61,523 bases of DNA from an uncultured Flavobacteriales bacterium (GCA_937973685.1 CALJKJ010000011.1:1-61523); one strand, 5' to 3'. Positions 9,280 through 19,607 are shown, counted from the stretch's first letter. Program-made: numbers and translations. The notes: generated by a model not told the origin, from the sequence alone.

Positions 9280-10359
9280 TTATTTCTTTATCGTTGAATA
9301 ATCCGCTTGAACTATTTTCTTGAATGCAGCTTTACTGAACGCTTTGTCGTTAATTCCGTTGTATTCTTTGATAATGTTTCCATTCCAAATATAGAAAACA
9401 GCAGGTGTGTCGCGATTTCCAACTACTGTCCAAAACGTTGCAATATCCAAAACTTTATTCGTATATTTTTTACCTGCAAAAGCAAAGAAATCTGGAATCA
9501 ATTCCGATTCTTCGTCCATAAAAGCAATGTTTATTTCGGGAAAATCTTTAATTTGATTTTTCAATTGCGTCAATTGTTTTGCAGTTTCTTTGCAATGCTC
9601 ACAACCAGGAGCGAAGAAACACAAAATTTTACGTCCTTTATCAATTGATGGGAATACTTGTGAAAAACCAGATTTTGAAGCTTTCGGTTCTTCTTTTTTC
9701 ACAACAACTGTATCGATAGCTTTTGTGTTGATGGTTGAAACTGTATCAATTACAACCGGTTCTTTTATTACTGTCGTATCGATGGAAACTTCCTCGTTAA
9801 CAAGCGCTTTTACTTTAGATGCAGGCTTCATTCCAACCATAAAAACAATCATGATACAAGCAAATGTAACAGTTGAAAGCACCCACCAATTGCGTTTATC
9901 GTTGTGTTTTGTAGCGATTCCAAATAAATACGTTAACACACCCATTGCAAAGATGTTTTTGATCAACGCTTGTAACGGTGTCATCGGAAGCAGCGTTCCA
10001 AAACAACCACAGTTTCCTTTGTTTCCTGTTGTTAGTATTTCGTATGACAATTGAATAGAAAAAATCAACAACAACAAAGTCGTAGCAGGAACGATGAGGC
10101 GTTTGTAAAAATTTTGTTGCAGTATTAAAATTCCTAGAGCAAATTCACAACCTATCAATGTACGTGAAAACCAAGCACCAAAATCTTGACTGAATCCCAT
10201 CGGAACCAATTGCTTAATTTCAAAAGTAGTCAATGCAAAAAATGGCGAAGGATATAATTTAGCCAAAGCTGAAACTAAAAAAAGCAAAGAAATAATGATG
10301 CGTAGTGACCATTCTATTTTATTGTTTGCTTTTTTCACTTGTAATTCAGTTGTTTCCAT
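9280..10359 (-). CDS. BT_3928-like DoxX/MauE membrane protein with thioredoxin-fold C-terminus
   Basis: 359 residues. The N-terminal 180 residues contain about five membrane helices of DoxX/MauE type, with a CGCFG motif at 117-121 in a loop as found in MauE-like redox membrane proteins. A Thr/Val/Lys-rich linker (about 185-230) follows. The C-terminal domain (about 240-359) has a thioredoxin fold with a CEHC active site at 253-256 (FFAPGCEHCKE). Known proteins of this layout are thought to pass reducing equivalents across the inner membrane; the substrate is not known. Monocistronic. An all-Cys pair is kept in both halves, consistent with activity. Confidence 0.8.
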   Translation of the reverse strand: METTELQVKKANNKIEWSLRIIISLLFLVSALAKLYPSPFFALTTFEIKQLVPMGFSQDFGAWFSRTLIGCEFALGILILQQNFYKRLIVPATTLLLLIFSIQLSYEILTTGNKGNCGCFGTLLPMTPLQALIKNIFAMGVLTYLFGIATKHNDKRNWWVLSTVTFACIMIVFMVGMKPASKVKALVNEEVSIDTTVIKEPVVIDTVSTINTKAIDTVVVKKEEPKASKSGFSQVFPSIDKGRKILCFFAPGCEHCKETAKQLTQLKNQIKDFPEINIAFMDEESELIPDFFAFAGKKYTNKVLDIATFWTVVGNRDTPAVFYIWNGNIIKEYNGINDKAFSKAAFKKIVQADYSTIKK

Positions 10360-10443
10360 ACTACGATTTTTTAGCTAAATTAAAATATACTTCCTTCAAA
10401 ACATTCGTTTCGGAATGAATTATGAAAAGATTAACAAAAGTGT

Positions 10444-11013
10444 TTAGCTCTTTTTGACGAATTTTGTCAAAATATAGATCGATTGTCCATCAACTTTTCC
10501 TTCAATCAAGGTTGCATCATCGTGAACTAATCGGATATTACGTACTGCAGTTCCTCTTTTAGCTGTGATAGTTGAACCTTTCACATCTAATTCTTTGATC
10601 AACACAACGGTATCTCCCATTTGAAGAACGACACCATTTGAATCAACATGTTTCAAGGCTTCTTCGTCTTCCATTCCTTCTTTTGCCCATTCCAATGTAT
10701 CCTCTTCTAAGTAAATCATCTCTAACAAATCAGCTGGCCAGCCTTCGTTTTTTAACTGATTCAACATACGAAAAGCAATTACTTTTACAGCCTCAACTTC
10801 ACTCCACATGCTGTCATTCAAACATCTCCAATCCGTTGCAACAACTGGTTGTATTCCTGCTAATTGATCGGCAAGATTTTTTGTGATATAAACGTATTCA
10901 TCCGCATTTAATCCAGCTTTGGGAGCGACTAAAAAATGAGTCAAATTTTCTGTTGCACCACTTAATTCACAACTATTTCCACTTCTTGCTATTAATTCTT
11001 TTTCAAATTTCAT
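10444..11013 (-). CDS. PhnA/YjdM-domain protein
   Basis: 189 residues. The C-terminal part (VDSNGVVLQMGDTVVLIKEL, then KGSTITAKRGTAVRNIRLV) is the beta-barrel PhnA domain of the YjdM family, still often named alkylphosphonate utilisation operon protein although its role in phosphonate use is not supported. The N-terminal half (RSGNSCELSGA) keeps a trace of the usual zinc ribbon, but the Cys pairs are not all present. Cytoplasmic, single gene, divergent from the outer-membrane protein gene. Confidence 0.75.
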   Translation of the reverse strand: MKFEKELIARSGNSCELSGATENLTHFLVAPKAGLNADEYVYITKNLADQLAGIQPVVATDWRCLNDSMWSEVEAVKVIAFRMLNQLKNEGWPADLLEMIYLEEDTLEWAKEGMEDEEALKHVDSNGVVLQMGDTVVLIKELDVKGSTITAKRGTAVRNIRLVHDDATLIEGKVDGQSIYILTKFVKKS

Positions 11014-11175
11014 CTGACTTCTTTTTACTGGATTTATACGCTAATTTGCGCAAAGATAGTGATTTCAAACGAATTTTTTAGTCTGAATTTTTATTCGAAT
11101 TTCATTCAGCTAAGTAAAATATATCGTTTAATTTAGTGCTTCATAAAACACATTTTATTAACCAAATTCAATTAC

Positions 11176-11718
11176 ATGAAAAAAATCAACATGATTGTTT
11201 GTGCAGTATTATTACTTGCAGGAACGCAACAAGCAAGTGCTCAAATTTCATTGGGACTAAATGCTGGAATGTTATCCACAACTGGAAATAGTCCAAACAA
11301 TGTCAATTATCCAGGTTTTACAATTTCAGGTAAATATGGCATTAACGATAATATCAGAGCGGGATTATCTATCAGTACATTTAGTAAAAAAACAACGTAC
11401 GCTGCTGGTCCTTTCACTCCAGGATATTCGGTCACAAGTCGCATTTCACCAATTACACTAACTGGAGAATATTTGTTTCTAACCGATGCTTTTCGACCGT
11501 ATGCTGGTTTGAATGTTGGACTTTACACCAATCGAGTTAATGTTAACCCGGGAAGCAATTCAAGTGAATCAGGTGTTGGAATAGCACCTGTTATTGGAGC
11601 TGATTACAAATTCAACGAAAATCTATTTGTCAATTTAAACATTCGATATCATCTTGTATTCGAAAATCCGACAAGTAAGTTGTTCTCAAGTGAAATTGGA
11701 ATCGGCTATCAATTTTAA
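11176..11718 (+). CDS. small outer-membrane beta-barrel protein
   Basis: 180 residues. Signal peptide MKKINMIVCAVLLLAGTQQASAQ is followed by alternating hydrophobic strands (SLGLNAGMLSTTG, NIRAGLSISTFSKK, ITLTGEYLF, YAGLNVGLYTNR, LFVNLNIRYHLVF) and a C-terminal aromatic strand ending IGIGYQF. This is the pattern of eight-stranded OmpA/OmpW-type barrels. No periplasmic domain. The function may be structural or adhesion-related; nothing further can be said. Confidence 0.75.
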   Translation: MKKINMIVCAVLLLAGTQQASAQISLGLNAGMLSTTGNSPNNVNYPGFTISGKYGINDNIRAGLSISTFSKKTTYAAGPFTPGYSVTSRISPITLTGEYLFLTDAFRPYAGLNVGLYTNRVNVNPGSNSSESGVGIAPVIGADYKFNENLFVNLNIRYHLVFENPTSKLFSSEIGIGYQF

Positions 11719-11752
11719 AAAAAATGCCCCAGCTCAGTTGGGGCATCTTTTT
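11717..11752. terminator. bidirectional intrinsic terminator
   Basis: ATGCCCCA (11724-11731) and TGGGGCAT (11739-11746) form an 8-bp stem, with an A-run before and a T-run after. It therefore serves both convergent genes, whose stop codons touch it on either side. Confidence 0.85.
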
Positions 11753-14700
11753 ATTGCTTAATAAAATTACCTATTCGTTGCCCAAGTTCACCTGTTAAAC
11801 GAATCATGTAATAACCTGGTTTAACTTGATCCAAGAGTAAATCTTTTGCGTATGAATTATTGGTGTTGCTAACTGTTTCAGTTGCCACTACTCGACCGTT
11901 CATATCTAATACTTCAATGTAAGCAGAAGCGCCAATATTTCCAGTGTATTCCATTCTAATTTTATCATTCGCTGGATTAGGGAACAACATGAATTCATCT
12001 GATAAATTAGTTTCATCAATTGAAAGTGCAAAACCAACTGTAAAGTCATAACGGTGGTAATGCCCGAAATCTCCAGGGAATGTTTCCATCATCGCTCCAC
12101 CAATTTTACGAATTCGAAATGAACCCGCAGTCTCCCCCTCTACTTGTTGGGAATACCAGAAATTAATTCCATCGTGATCGGAATCTTCCAAAATAATCGA
12201 ATAACAACCAGGAGCCAAATTGAACGTGTCTTTGTAATCAGTTGAATTAGTTAAAGTCGTACGTTGAAAAACAACAGTTCCATTCGCATCAATCAATTTC
12301 CATTTATTTTCTGCTGCTTTGTTATTGGTTACATTCCAAACATAAAACGGACCATCGATGTATTCAGGTTTGGTATAATTTGCTGTTTGGTAATTATTCG
12401 CTGCGTATTCATCCAAATCAGGGTATCCTCCAACGGCATAAATTTGAGCATTAAATTTATTTGCAGGATTTGCTCCATACCACCAATTGCCATCAGTTAT
12501 CGGAATTTCAACAATTTCTTTTTCTAAAAACGCTAAATTACCCGACCAATGATATTCAGCCCAAACACCATAGGTAACCCAACAACGAATGATACAAGAT
12601 GTTAAAGGAGCAGAACCATTGTTTTGAATGATGATGCGTGGGTTCGAACAAGTTGGATTCCATTTCCCATAATATTCGTAATTATTCGGATTCAAGATAT
12701 CTACAATTCCAGCATCATGAGTAAAATTCGGTGCTGAATAAGAAACTAAATCCATCGCAACAATATAATTTCCAGCTCCTTGAGCAAGATCATTTGCTGG
12801 AACATCTTCAATATCATAATCCAATAAAACGGTGTCGCCACCATGCACAAAAGGTGTCAACTCATGATCGTATTCTTTGACCATATCTCCTGGACACCAT
12901 CCCTCTCTGGCATAAGGCCATGTTCCACCTTGACCAATGTTGGGATTGTCACCACAAGCCGATTCTTCCCAAATATCCCAAGTAAAACGAGGTACTCCGT
13001 TTACTATTAGTTGGTGGTCTTTCGGATCCCATTCGCAACAATTAGTCGTTCCGTTGTGTCCATGACCAGTAAAACGGGTTTTTATTTTAAACATCTCAGA
13101 CGAATCAGCTAAAATAACGGGAACTTCACTTAATACTTGATCATTATCCATCGCGCTATATGTGTAGCTTTTGTAATTTGACCAAATTGGTGCTATATCA
13201 TGAACATCACGCGCAGGTATTCCTTCAACAAATGCAAATTTCAAATCCAATAATTCTTGCGTATTGTGTGCAGCTAAATCAACCAATCCTTTTAAGTATT
13301 TTTGATAATCGGTGACATCATAAATCCAAGTAAAACCATTTGGACCCAAATCAAAACCAATACCATATGGTGTTATGTAACGTCCAATTTCGACTTCATT
13401 AACAACTTCGTATGGTGGTTTGAAATACATGATTGTATCATTAACTAAAGTCTGATTGAAGCCATTATTGCTTGAACCAATTACTAATCCAGTTGAAGTT
13501 AACGTGTCAATTGTACCTTGTGTATATGTTTTTTGATTGTTTGTTATGATGAAATTATTATCACCTGGTGCATAATGAAATAGCACATTGGTTTCTGGAA
13601 ACAATGTAGTTAACACCGAATCCGAAACTGGATTGGTGTATGTACCTTGTATAAAAGTCGTTTTTGGAGCTTGTGTAATACTTGTCACTCCACAAACTGG
13701 ATTTGCTTCAGCTTGAATCATTGCTACATCCGAACACATTGCCATTCGGTTATGACCAGATTTGTCCAACGCTGCGCGTTCATCATCAAAATCGTAATAC
13801 AATTCCAAAGCTGCATATTGCGGATGAGAAGGATCGATTTTCTTGTTTTTCCAAAGATTAATCGTTGGTGCATCCAAAGCAGTGGTCCAAATTGAAAATT
13901 CATCGATATCCCCTTTGTACTGATAATTTCCATTCCAATTGGAACCCAATCGAAAACGATCAACAACTCCGATTGGTCTATTTAAGCCAGTTCCAGAATG
14001 CCACAATGTTCCGTCTTTGTAAATGAACATTTGTCCTGTTGATGTCTTTTTCACAAAAGCCCAATGATGCCAAACATTGTCAATTTCATTTGCTGTCGCA
14101 GCTTTCGATATACGATCGTAAGTAGTGGTAAATCCAGCATCAAAATAAATGGTATTATCCGACCAAGGCATGTGAATATTGAACAAGCGGTTATTCAAAC
14201 TATCAACAGCTTCTAAAATCGAAGTACTTGTTCCGTAACTTCCATTTCCTTTAGCCCAAAAGCTAATGGTTACATCGCCGCCTAAATCAACATTATTCAT
14301 GTTTACTTCGGCGTAATTTGTTGCATTTGTTCGAAACACTCCATTATCATTAGAAAAAAGCAACGATGATGCAGTTGAAGTAACTGCTTCTAAATCTAAT
14401 TGAGTAAGCGTGAAATTTGGATCAACAAACGATAATTCAATGATAAGATTACTTGTGCCATCGTAATTAAAACCTTGCGAAAAATGTAAGGTTTGTTGAC
14501 CAGCAGAAAGGTTTGTCAAATTATCATTAAAAACAGCTGTGAAACCAGTTGTTTCAAATGATGTAAGCGTTGATAAATTGGTTGATTTCAATTGGATTTG
14601 TACTCCTTCTAATTTTGAAAGTGCTTGTAGAAAATTCAATTTCAACCCTTGTATGTTTCCTGCAACAACTCCAGCATTTGCTAAATCACTTGCAGTAATA

Positions 14701-15188
14701 ATCCATTGGATTTTCGCTCCATTTGTTCCGAAATTCACCCATTTTATAGGAGTTGAAGTAGTTCCATTGATTGCATGATTCGTTATTGAAATTGGCAATC
14801 TTCTACTTCTATTTTTCCATTGTTTATCGAAATAAACTTGATTTGAAAAAGAATAGTTCAGTGGAGATTGCGTGTTTACTTTGAATAAGGAACCATTCAC
14901 TTGAACGGAATCCATTACTCCTGTATGATCAAAAATACGTGTATAAGTTAAATAATCCCATTCACCACAATTATATTGATCCCAAGTAGTCAAAGGGCTA
15001 CATTTCAATTTATAATACATCAACACTTTTTCAAAACGCTTGTTTTCTAGCGATGCAGGAAACTGAAAATTTGCTCTTCTTGACGTGATACTATCAAAAG
15101 TAAAAGTTTGCACCCAAGTTGTATCTTGTTGAGCAATCGCTTGAAGTCCCAGAAAAAAAAGGACTATTGATTTAATATACTTATTCAT
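11751..15188 (-). CDS. T9SS-secreted PNGase F-like protein with LamG domain
   Basis: 1145 residues. Signal peptide (KSIVLFFLGLQAIAQ), then an N-terminal PNGase F-like domain (CGEWDYLTYTRIFDH), a LamG/concanavalin-like jelly roll (about 275-465; VTISFWAKGNG), and a second peptide-N-glycosidase F-like module (about 600-800: EIGRYITPYGIG, TGHGHNGTTNCCEWDP). The C-terminus has a type A sorting domain (LFPNPANDKIRMEY to GQRIGNFIKQ). PNGase F releases N-linked glycans from Asn; whether the catalytic acidic residues are all kept needs an alignment. Expected to be surface-attached or secreted through T9SS. It lies just downstream of another T9SS protein (23-base gap), so the two are probably co-transcribed. 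Confidence 0.8.
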   Translation of the reverse strand: MNKYIKSIVLFFLGLQAIAQQDTTWVQTFTFDSITSRRANFQFPASLENKRFEKVLMYYKLKCSPLTTWDQYNCGEWDYLTYTRIFDHTGVMDSVQVNGSLFKVNTQSPLNYSFSNQVYFDKQWKNRSRRLPISITNHAINGTTSTPIKWVNFGTNGAKIQWIITASDLANAGVVAGNIQGLKLNFLQALSKLEGVQIQLKSTNLSTLTSFETTGFTAVFNDNLTNLSAGQQTLHFSQGFNYDGTSNLIIELSFVDPNFTLTQLDLEAVTSTASSLLFSNDNGVFRTNATNYAEVNMNNVDLGGDVTISFWAKGNGSYGTSTSILEAVDSLNNRLFNIHMPWSDNTIYFDAGFTTTYDRISKAATANEIDNVWHHWAFVKKTSTGQMFIYKDGTLWHSGTGLNRPIGVVDRFRLGSNWNGNYQYKGDIDEFSIWTTALDAPTINLWKNKKIDPSHPQYAALELYYDFDDERAALDKSGHNRMAMCSDVAMIQAEANPVCGVTSITQAPKTTFIQGTYTNPVSDSVLTTLFPETNVLFHYAPGDNNFIITNNQKTYTQGTIDTLTSTGLVIGSSNNGFNQTLVNDTIMYFKPPYEVVNEVEIGRYITPYGIGFDLGPNGFTWIYDVTDYQKYLKGLVDLAAHNTQELLDLKFAFVEGIPARDVHDIAPIWSNYKSYTYSAMDNDQVLSEVPVILADSSEMFKIKTRFTGHGHNGTTNCCEWDPKDHQLIVNGVPRFTWDIWEESACGDNPNIGQGGTWPYAREGWCPGDMVKEYDHELTPFVHGGDTVLLDYDIEDVPANDLAQGAGNYIVAMDLVSYSAPNFTHDAGIVDILNPNNYEYYGKWNPTCSNPRIIIQNNGSAPLTSCIIRCWVTYGVWAEYHWSGNLAFLEKEIVEIPITDGNWWYGANPANKFNAQIYAVGGYPDLDEYAANNYQTANYTKPEYIDGPFYVWNVTNNKAAENKWKLIDANGTVVFQRTTLTNSTDYKDTFNLAPGCYSIILEDSDHDGINFWYSQQVEGETAGSFRIRKIGGAMMETFPGDFGHYHRYDFTVGFALSIDETNLSDEFMLFPNPANDKIRMEYTGNIGASAYIEVLDMNGRVVATETVSNTNNSYAKDLLLDQVKPGYYMIRLTGELGQRIGNFIKQ

Positions 15189-15211
15189 TGTATGTAATTG
15201 TGATTGTGATT

Positions 15212-18200
15212 TTATCGTATCAAATTGACTGCGCCATTTATTATTTTGACATTATCACTTTCAGATAATCCTAGACGTAGTACCCATGCATAAGTGCCTT
15301 CAGGACATTTTAAACCGTTGTATGTTCCATCCCAACCTTCTGTCAAATCAGTTGTTTTAAAAACCACTTCTCCCCATCGGTTATAAACTTCAAAAGAAAC
15401 TTCATCTTGATCTACTCCAGCAAAAACGATCGCTTCAAATATATTGTTGTGTTCATCTCCATCAGGAGTAAATGTATTTGGTACGTAATACAACAGTTGA
15501 TCTTTTACTGTTACTATATGTGTTGCTGTATCGACACAACCATGAATTGATGTTACTTGAAGAACAACCGAATAATCACCAACATCTCCTAATGGATAAT
15601 CATGAGAAGGATCTGAAGTTGATGCATACGACCCATCACCAAAACTCCAGAAATTTGAAGCGTTTAACGTGGATAAATTATTGAATTGAACAGTTGGTTC
15701 TTGTGAAAAAACTTGTTGCGGAGCAAACGAAAACGCAGCATTTGGTATTTCATATACACAAATCATGTTGGTCTTTTGTTTGGTGACAGTACATAAATTA
15801 TCTGCAGTTACAGTTAACTCAACTGTGTAACAATTTGGATTTGGATAATCAATTGTATTTCCAGTTGCAGAGGTACTTGTTTGTCCGTTGCCAAAATCCC
15901 AAAAATAAGTTAAGTTACCTTGAGCATTCGTCAAATCAAAAAATGAAACACTCAACGGTTCGCATCCTTCAACAACTGTTGAAGAAAAATCTACTTGTGG
16001 TACTTGGGTGATATCAACAAAAACAGTAGTTGTGTCGTTTTGACAGGTTGAATCTGCTATAAGTAGTTGATTTATTTCATACAATCCATCATTCAGATTT
16101 CCAACTGATAATTGTTGTGTAGCTTCATTGAATGCAAATTCAATATTGATCGTAGAATACGTCCAATCAATTCCATAACTTGATGTTGAGTTGAAATTAA
16201 TCACCAATGATGCTAATACGGATGGTGTATTGCAGAAATGAACATTACTATTTGCGATTGCTACTGGTTGTTGATTAACAGTTAATACATATTCAGCTGT
16301 ATCATTGGGACAAAATACTCCAGAAACAACGTATTGAAAATCAAATTGCCCTGCTGTATTAGCGATGGTTAAAGACCCATTAGCATTTAGCGTTCCAGTA
16401 AAATTAGTGGTGTACCAATTTCCATTCACGGTAGCAGCATTATCACGGATATCAACTAAATTAAAGTTAGCTTGTGTTGAACAAATTGTAGCAACACTAT
16501 CTTGACCTGCTGTTTTTATTGGCTCAACAGACAATACAATTTGATCACTTTTACTACAGCCAAATTGATTGGTTACAACTACAGAATAAGTACCAGCGGT
16601 ATGTGCAACAAGGGTTTGATTTGTCGTGCTATTGTTCCAAAGATAAGTAGCTCCTGCATTTTGTGCATTTAATGTAACCGAATCAATCGAACAAAAAGTA
16701 GCATCTGGACCTAAATAAACCGTTGGATTAGGATGAACAACCAATGTAATATTTGCAGTGTCATTCGGACAAAATGTTCCTGTTACAACGTATTTAAAAT
16801 TATACGTTCCTGGTGTTCCATTTAAAATTATCTGACCTGTTGGAGGAATAGCACCTGTAAAATTCGGACTTGACCAAACACCATTAGCAGTTGCTGAACT
16901 TGACAATAAATTTCCTAAATTATAGGATAATTGAGAAGAACAAATGGATGCTGTTGAATCTCTTCCTGCTGTTTTAATTGGTTCAACAGTTAATATAACT
17001 TGATCACTACCAGAACATCCCGCAGCATTGGTAACTGTAACCGAATAAGTACCCGAAGTGTTGGTTTGAATGGTTTGAGTTGTTAATGAATTACTCCACA
17101 AATAGGTACAACCAGGATTTTGAGCATTGAAAGTTACTGGAGTTGAACTACACGTGTTTTGGTCCAAACCTAAATTTACAGTTGGATTGGTACCAAAATT
17201 TACAACAACCGTATCTCTTGAATAACAAATTGGTCGAAAAGTAATATCATCAATTGCAAAGTCATTCCCACCTCCTGACGTGTTTTGATTCACAATACAA
17301 ATTTGTGCAGAAGTGACCATTCCTGAAGTCCAATTTTGAGTGAATTGAGTCCAATTACACCCTTGTGATGACGGGGAAAAAATAGATCCCAAAGGTGCCC
17401 CATTAATAGAAAATTGTAATTGTGCAACAGTTGGATCTGTCAAAGCTGATGTTACCCATGTTCCAAATTGGTATGTTGTAGCAGGTTCTATAGGCACTGT
17501 CTGACACCAAACTTGTGTATTGGGTGTTGATGCTCCATTAACTACCAACATATTAACTCCAGGAGTTGGTGTATGATCTTGACAAGAAGTAAAATTATTG
17601 TGAACTAAATTAGGTGATGTCGTAATTGCATATGTGCCAGCATTCGATAACAACCCCCAGCTTCCTCCCGTTCCAAGTGTATAAGAGGTAGAAAATCCAG
17701 TATTACCAGACTCAAAACCACTATTAACAATCATGTTAGGGCCAATTGTTCCAACTTTGATATGATACGTTCCCGATTGCGTGACATTTTTGGTCGTGCT
17801 AGTCGTACCATCATTCCATAAATAACTACTGTATCCGCTTCCAGGATTTAACAAATAACTCGAAACATTACAAAGTGTCGTGTCATGACCAAGATTAACA
17901 GGAGCATTACTATTGATAAATACAGAAATAGTTGCAATTGAATCCGCGCAATTATTCCCTCCATCTAATGTATATACATAATTTCCATTAGCATTTACTC
18001 CAGGCGTAAATGTGCCAATATAGCCATTTTGCAATGTAGATGGTCCCGTCCAAACGCCGTTATGTGACGTTATCGATGTTAAATTACCAGCGTACAAACT
18101 AACAGGTCCGTTTGCTTGACATTGGGTTACATTGTCAAGCTTACTGTAATTACAAACCTCTAAACGTAAATCATCAAAACCGACATCATTTCCAGTTCCA

Positions 18201-18670
18201 CCTGGTGTATTTGTAAAAATCTGAAAACGAATTAATGGTGTCGTGGCAACAAAAGTTGACATGGTAATATCTTGCCAAATAGAATTATTGATAACATTTT
18301 GACTTAATAAAACAGTGTTGTTGGCATCAATTATTTTAATTGTCAAATTGTTTGTACTATTGAACGCGTCACGTGTTGAAAACCTATAACGGTAAGTTGA
18401 TCCAACACAAAGTGTAGGAGATACATTACTGTAGAGAATACCAGTGTAACCGTTAACAATATTCATATACATACCACGTGATCCTGTACGTACACAATTT
18501 GCAAAGGATTGAAGTTGCGGAGTAGTTTGATATGTGGTACCAGCAATTAATCCGGGAATTGGAGACGCATATTCAAATGACTCTAAAAACACTGTAGACC
18601 AACTACATTGGGAATATGTCAAATTTGACAAGCCCAAAAAAATCAAAAATAATAATTTATTAAATCGCAT
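15212..18670 (-). CDS. giant PKD/Ig-like protein with type B (gliding-motility) T9SS sorting domain
   Basis: 1152 residues from MRFNKLLFLIFLGLSNLTYSQ (ATG at 18670; the frame extends to 18721 but those residues precede a clean signal peptide). A jelly-roll carbohydrate-binding-like domain (FDDLRLEVC) is followed by Ig/HYR-like repeats, two of which (about 495-645 and 645-795) are a clear tandem duplication sharing PTV.LG.D, EPIKTAG.DS and FCPNDTA. Two PKD domains follow (YFWDFGNGQTS; FWSFGDGSYAS). The C-terminus YVPNTFTPDGDEHNN to GAVNLIR is the gliding motility-associated C-terminal domain, a T9SS type B signal. Likely a surface adhesin. Confidence 0.85.
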   Translation of the reverse strand: MRFNKLLFLIFLGLSNLTYSQCSWSTVFLESFEYASPIPGLIAGTTYQTTPQLQSFANCVRTGSRGMYMNIVNGYTGILYSNVSPTLCVGSTYRYRFSTRDAFNSTNNLTIKIIDANNTVLLSQNVINNSIWQDITMSTFVATTPLIRFQIFTNTPGGTGNDVGFDDLRLEVCNYSKLDNVTQCQANGPVSLYAGNLTSITSHNGVWTGPSTLQNGYIGTFTPGVNANGNYVYTLDGGNNCADSIATISVFINSNAPVNLGHDTTLCNVSSYLLNPGSGYSSYLWNDGTTSTTKNVTQSGTYHIKVGTIGPNMIVNSGFESGNTGFSTSYTLGTGGSWGLLSNAGTYAITTSPNLVHNNFTSCQDHTPTPGVNMLVVNGASTPNTQVWCQTVPIEPATTYQFGTWVTSALTDPTVAQLQFSINGAPLGSIFSPSSQGCNWTQFTQNWTSGMVTSAQICIVNQNTSGGGNDFAIDDITFRPICYSRDTVVVNFGTNPTVNLGLDQNTCSSTPVTFNAQNPGCTYLWSNSLTTQTIQTNTSGTYSVTVTNAAGCSGSDQVILTVEPIKTAGRDSTASICSSQLSYNLGNLLSSSATANGVWSSPNFTGAIPPTGQIILNGTPGTYNFKYVVTGTFCPNDTANITLVVHPNPTVYLGPDATFCSIDSVTLNAQNAGATYLWNNSTTNQTLVAHTAGTYSVVVTNQFGCSKSDQIVLSVEPIKTAGQDSVATICSTQANFNLVDIRDNAATVNGNWYTTNFTGTLNANGSLTIANTAGQFDFQYVVSGVFCPNDTAEYVLTVNQQPVAIANSNVHFCNTPSVLASLVINFNSTSSYGIDWTYSTINIEFAFNEATQQLSVGNLNDGLYEINQLLIADSTCQNDTTTVFVDITQVPQVDFSSTVVEGCEPLSVSFFDLTNAQGNLTYFWDFGNGQTSTSATGNTIDYPNPNCYTVELTVTADNLCTVTKQKTNMICVYEIPNAAFSFAPQQVFSQEPTVQFNNLSTLNASNFWSFGDGSYASTSDPSHDYPLGDVGDYSVVLQVTSIHGCVDTATHIVTVKDQLLYYVPNTFTPDGDEHNNIFEAIVFAGVDQDEVSFEVYNRWGEVVFKTTDLTEGWDGTYNGLKCPEGTYAWVLRLGLSESDNVKIINGAVNLIR

Positions 18671-18784
18671 CACAAGTAGTTGTTTGAAACAAAAATAATG
18701 AAATAAATCTCTTTTAGTCAACGAATTAATTCATTGTTAAAAACTCCTATATTCATCATCATTCATAAACGGATAGAAAACGTT

Positions 18785-19564
18785 TTAGTTGCTTGTTAAA
18801 TATTCTGAAGTTATGATGTGAAATTGGCGTTTTATCGTATTTCGATCAGCAGCATTATAATGCCACCATTCGGTAGGTATATTTCTGAAATTTTGCTGTT
18901 GCATTACGTTGCGTAAGAGTTGTCTATTAGCAATGTGCTCTAACGTCAATTCACCCGATTTTAAAAAATATTTTTCCAAACTTGGGTAAGCAATTTTTCG
19001 AATATCATCATATCCAGCCCCCATATCTAATGGCGTTTTATTACTTGTGCAAATAGTTATATCAACTGCTGCACCATAATTATGAACACTTCCATTAGCA
19101 GGATTACTGACAAATTTAACGCGATCAATTACTGGAATCGTATCCAGAGCATTCCACATTTCCCATTGAACCGAAAGCGGTCGTAATGCATCATAAATCA
19201 ATAAATGGTAATCTGCATTGATCGAAGCTAAGTATTCTTGACACTTGGCTAATTTTCGGGCAATTGCAATCTGGATAAATGGTTTTTTCAATGTGTCGTA
19301 CAATTTACGATGCATGAAATTATCGGAGGTTGCGTATTTCAATTCCCAGTAGATAGCTGAATTATAATAATCAACAGGAACTAGCGTATCTTCTTGATTG
19401 AATACTATTTCAGAAGTTTCATTCTTTTTTTTAGTGACTTTATGTGATTTATAAACAAGCGGATTCAGCTTGTAATCACTTGATTTATTTGAGCTTCGGT
19501 CATTTCCAGAACAGCTTGTTAGTAAAATGATTAACATCAGTTGAATAAAAAAACGTATCTTCAT
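18785..19564 (-). CDS. VanX-like D-Ala-D-Ala dipeptidase, lipoprotein (M15D)
   Basis: 259 residues. Lipoprotein signal ending LLTSC (Cys18). The peptidase M15D fold is visible: YDALRPL with Arg128, SVHNYGAAVDI giving zinc ligands His161 and Asp168, and EWWHY giving catalytic Glu232 and the third zinc ligand His235. All key residues are present. Family members cleave D-Ala-D-Ala or other peptidoglycan dipeptides. The lipid anchor puts this one in the envelope rather than the cytoplasm, so a role in cell-wall peptide recycling is more likely than vancomycin resistance; no vanH or vanA is nearby. Confidence 0.88.
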   Translation of the reverse strand: MKIRFFIQLMLIILLTSCSGNDRSSNKSSDYKLNPLVYKSHKVTKKKNETSEIVFNQEDTLVPVDYYNSAIYWELKYATSDNFMHRKLYDTLKKPFIQIAIARKLAKCQEYLASINADYHLLIYDALRPLSVQWEMWNALDTIPVIDRVKFVSNPANGSVHNYGAAVDITICTSNKTPLDMGAGYDDIRKIAYPSLEKYFLKSGELTLEHIANRQLLRNVMQQQNFRNIPTEWWHYNAADRNTIKRQFHIITSEYLTSN

Positions 19565-19607
19565 CTTTCAAAAGTCAACATATTATTCAAAATACCAACA
19601 TTCTATG

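Noticed and set aside
18785..19564. VanX-like gene as part of a vancomycin-resistance cluster
   Set aside because: No vanH, vanA or vanRS genes are near, and the product is a lipoprotein; peptidoglycan recycling is more likely.
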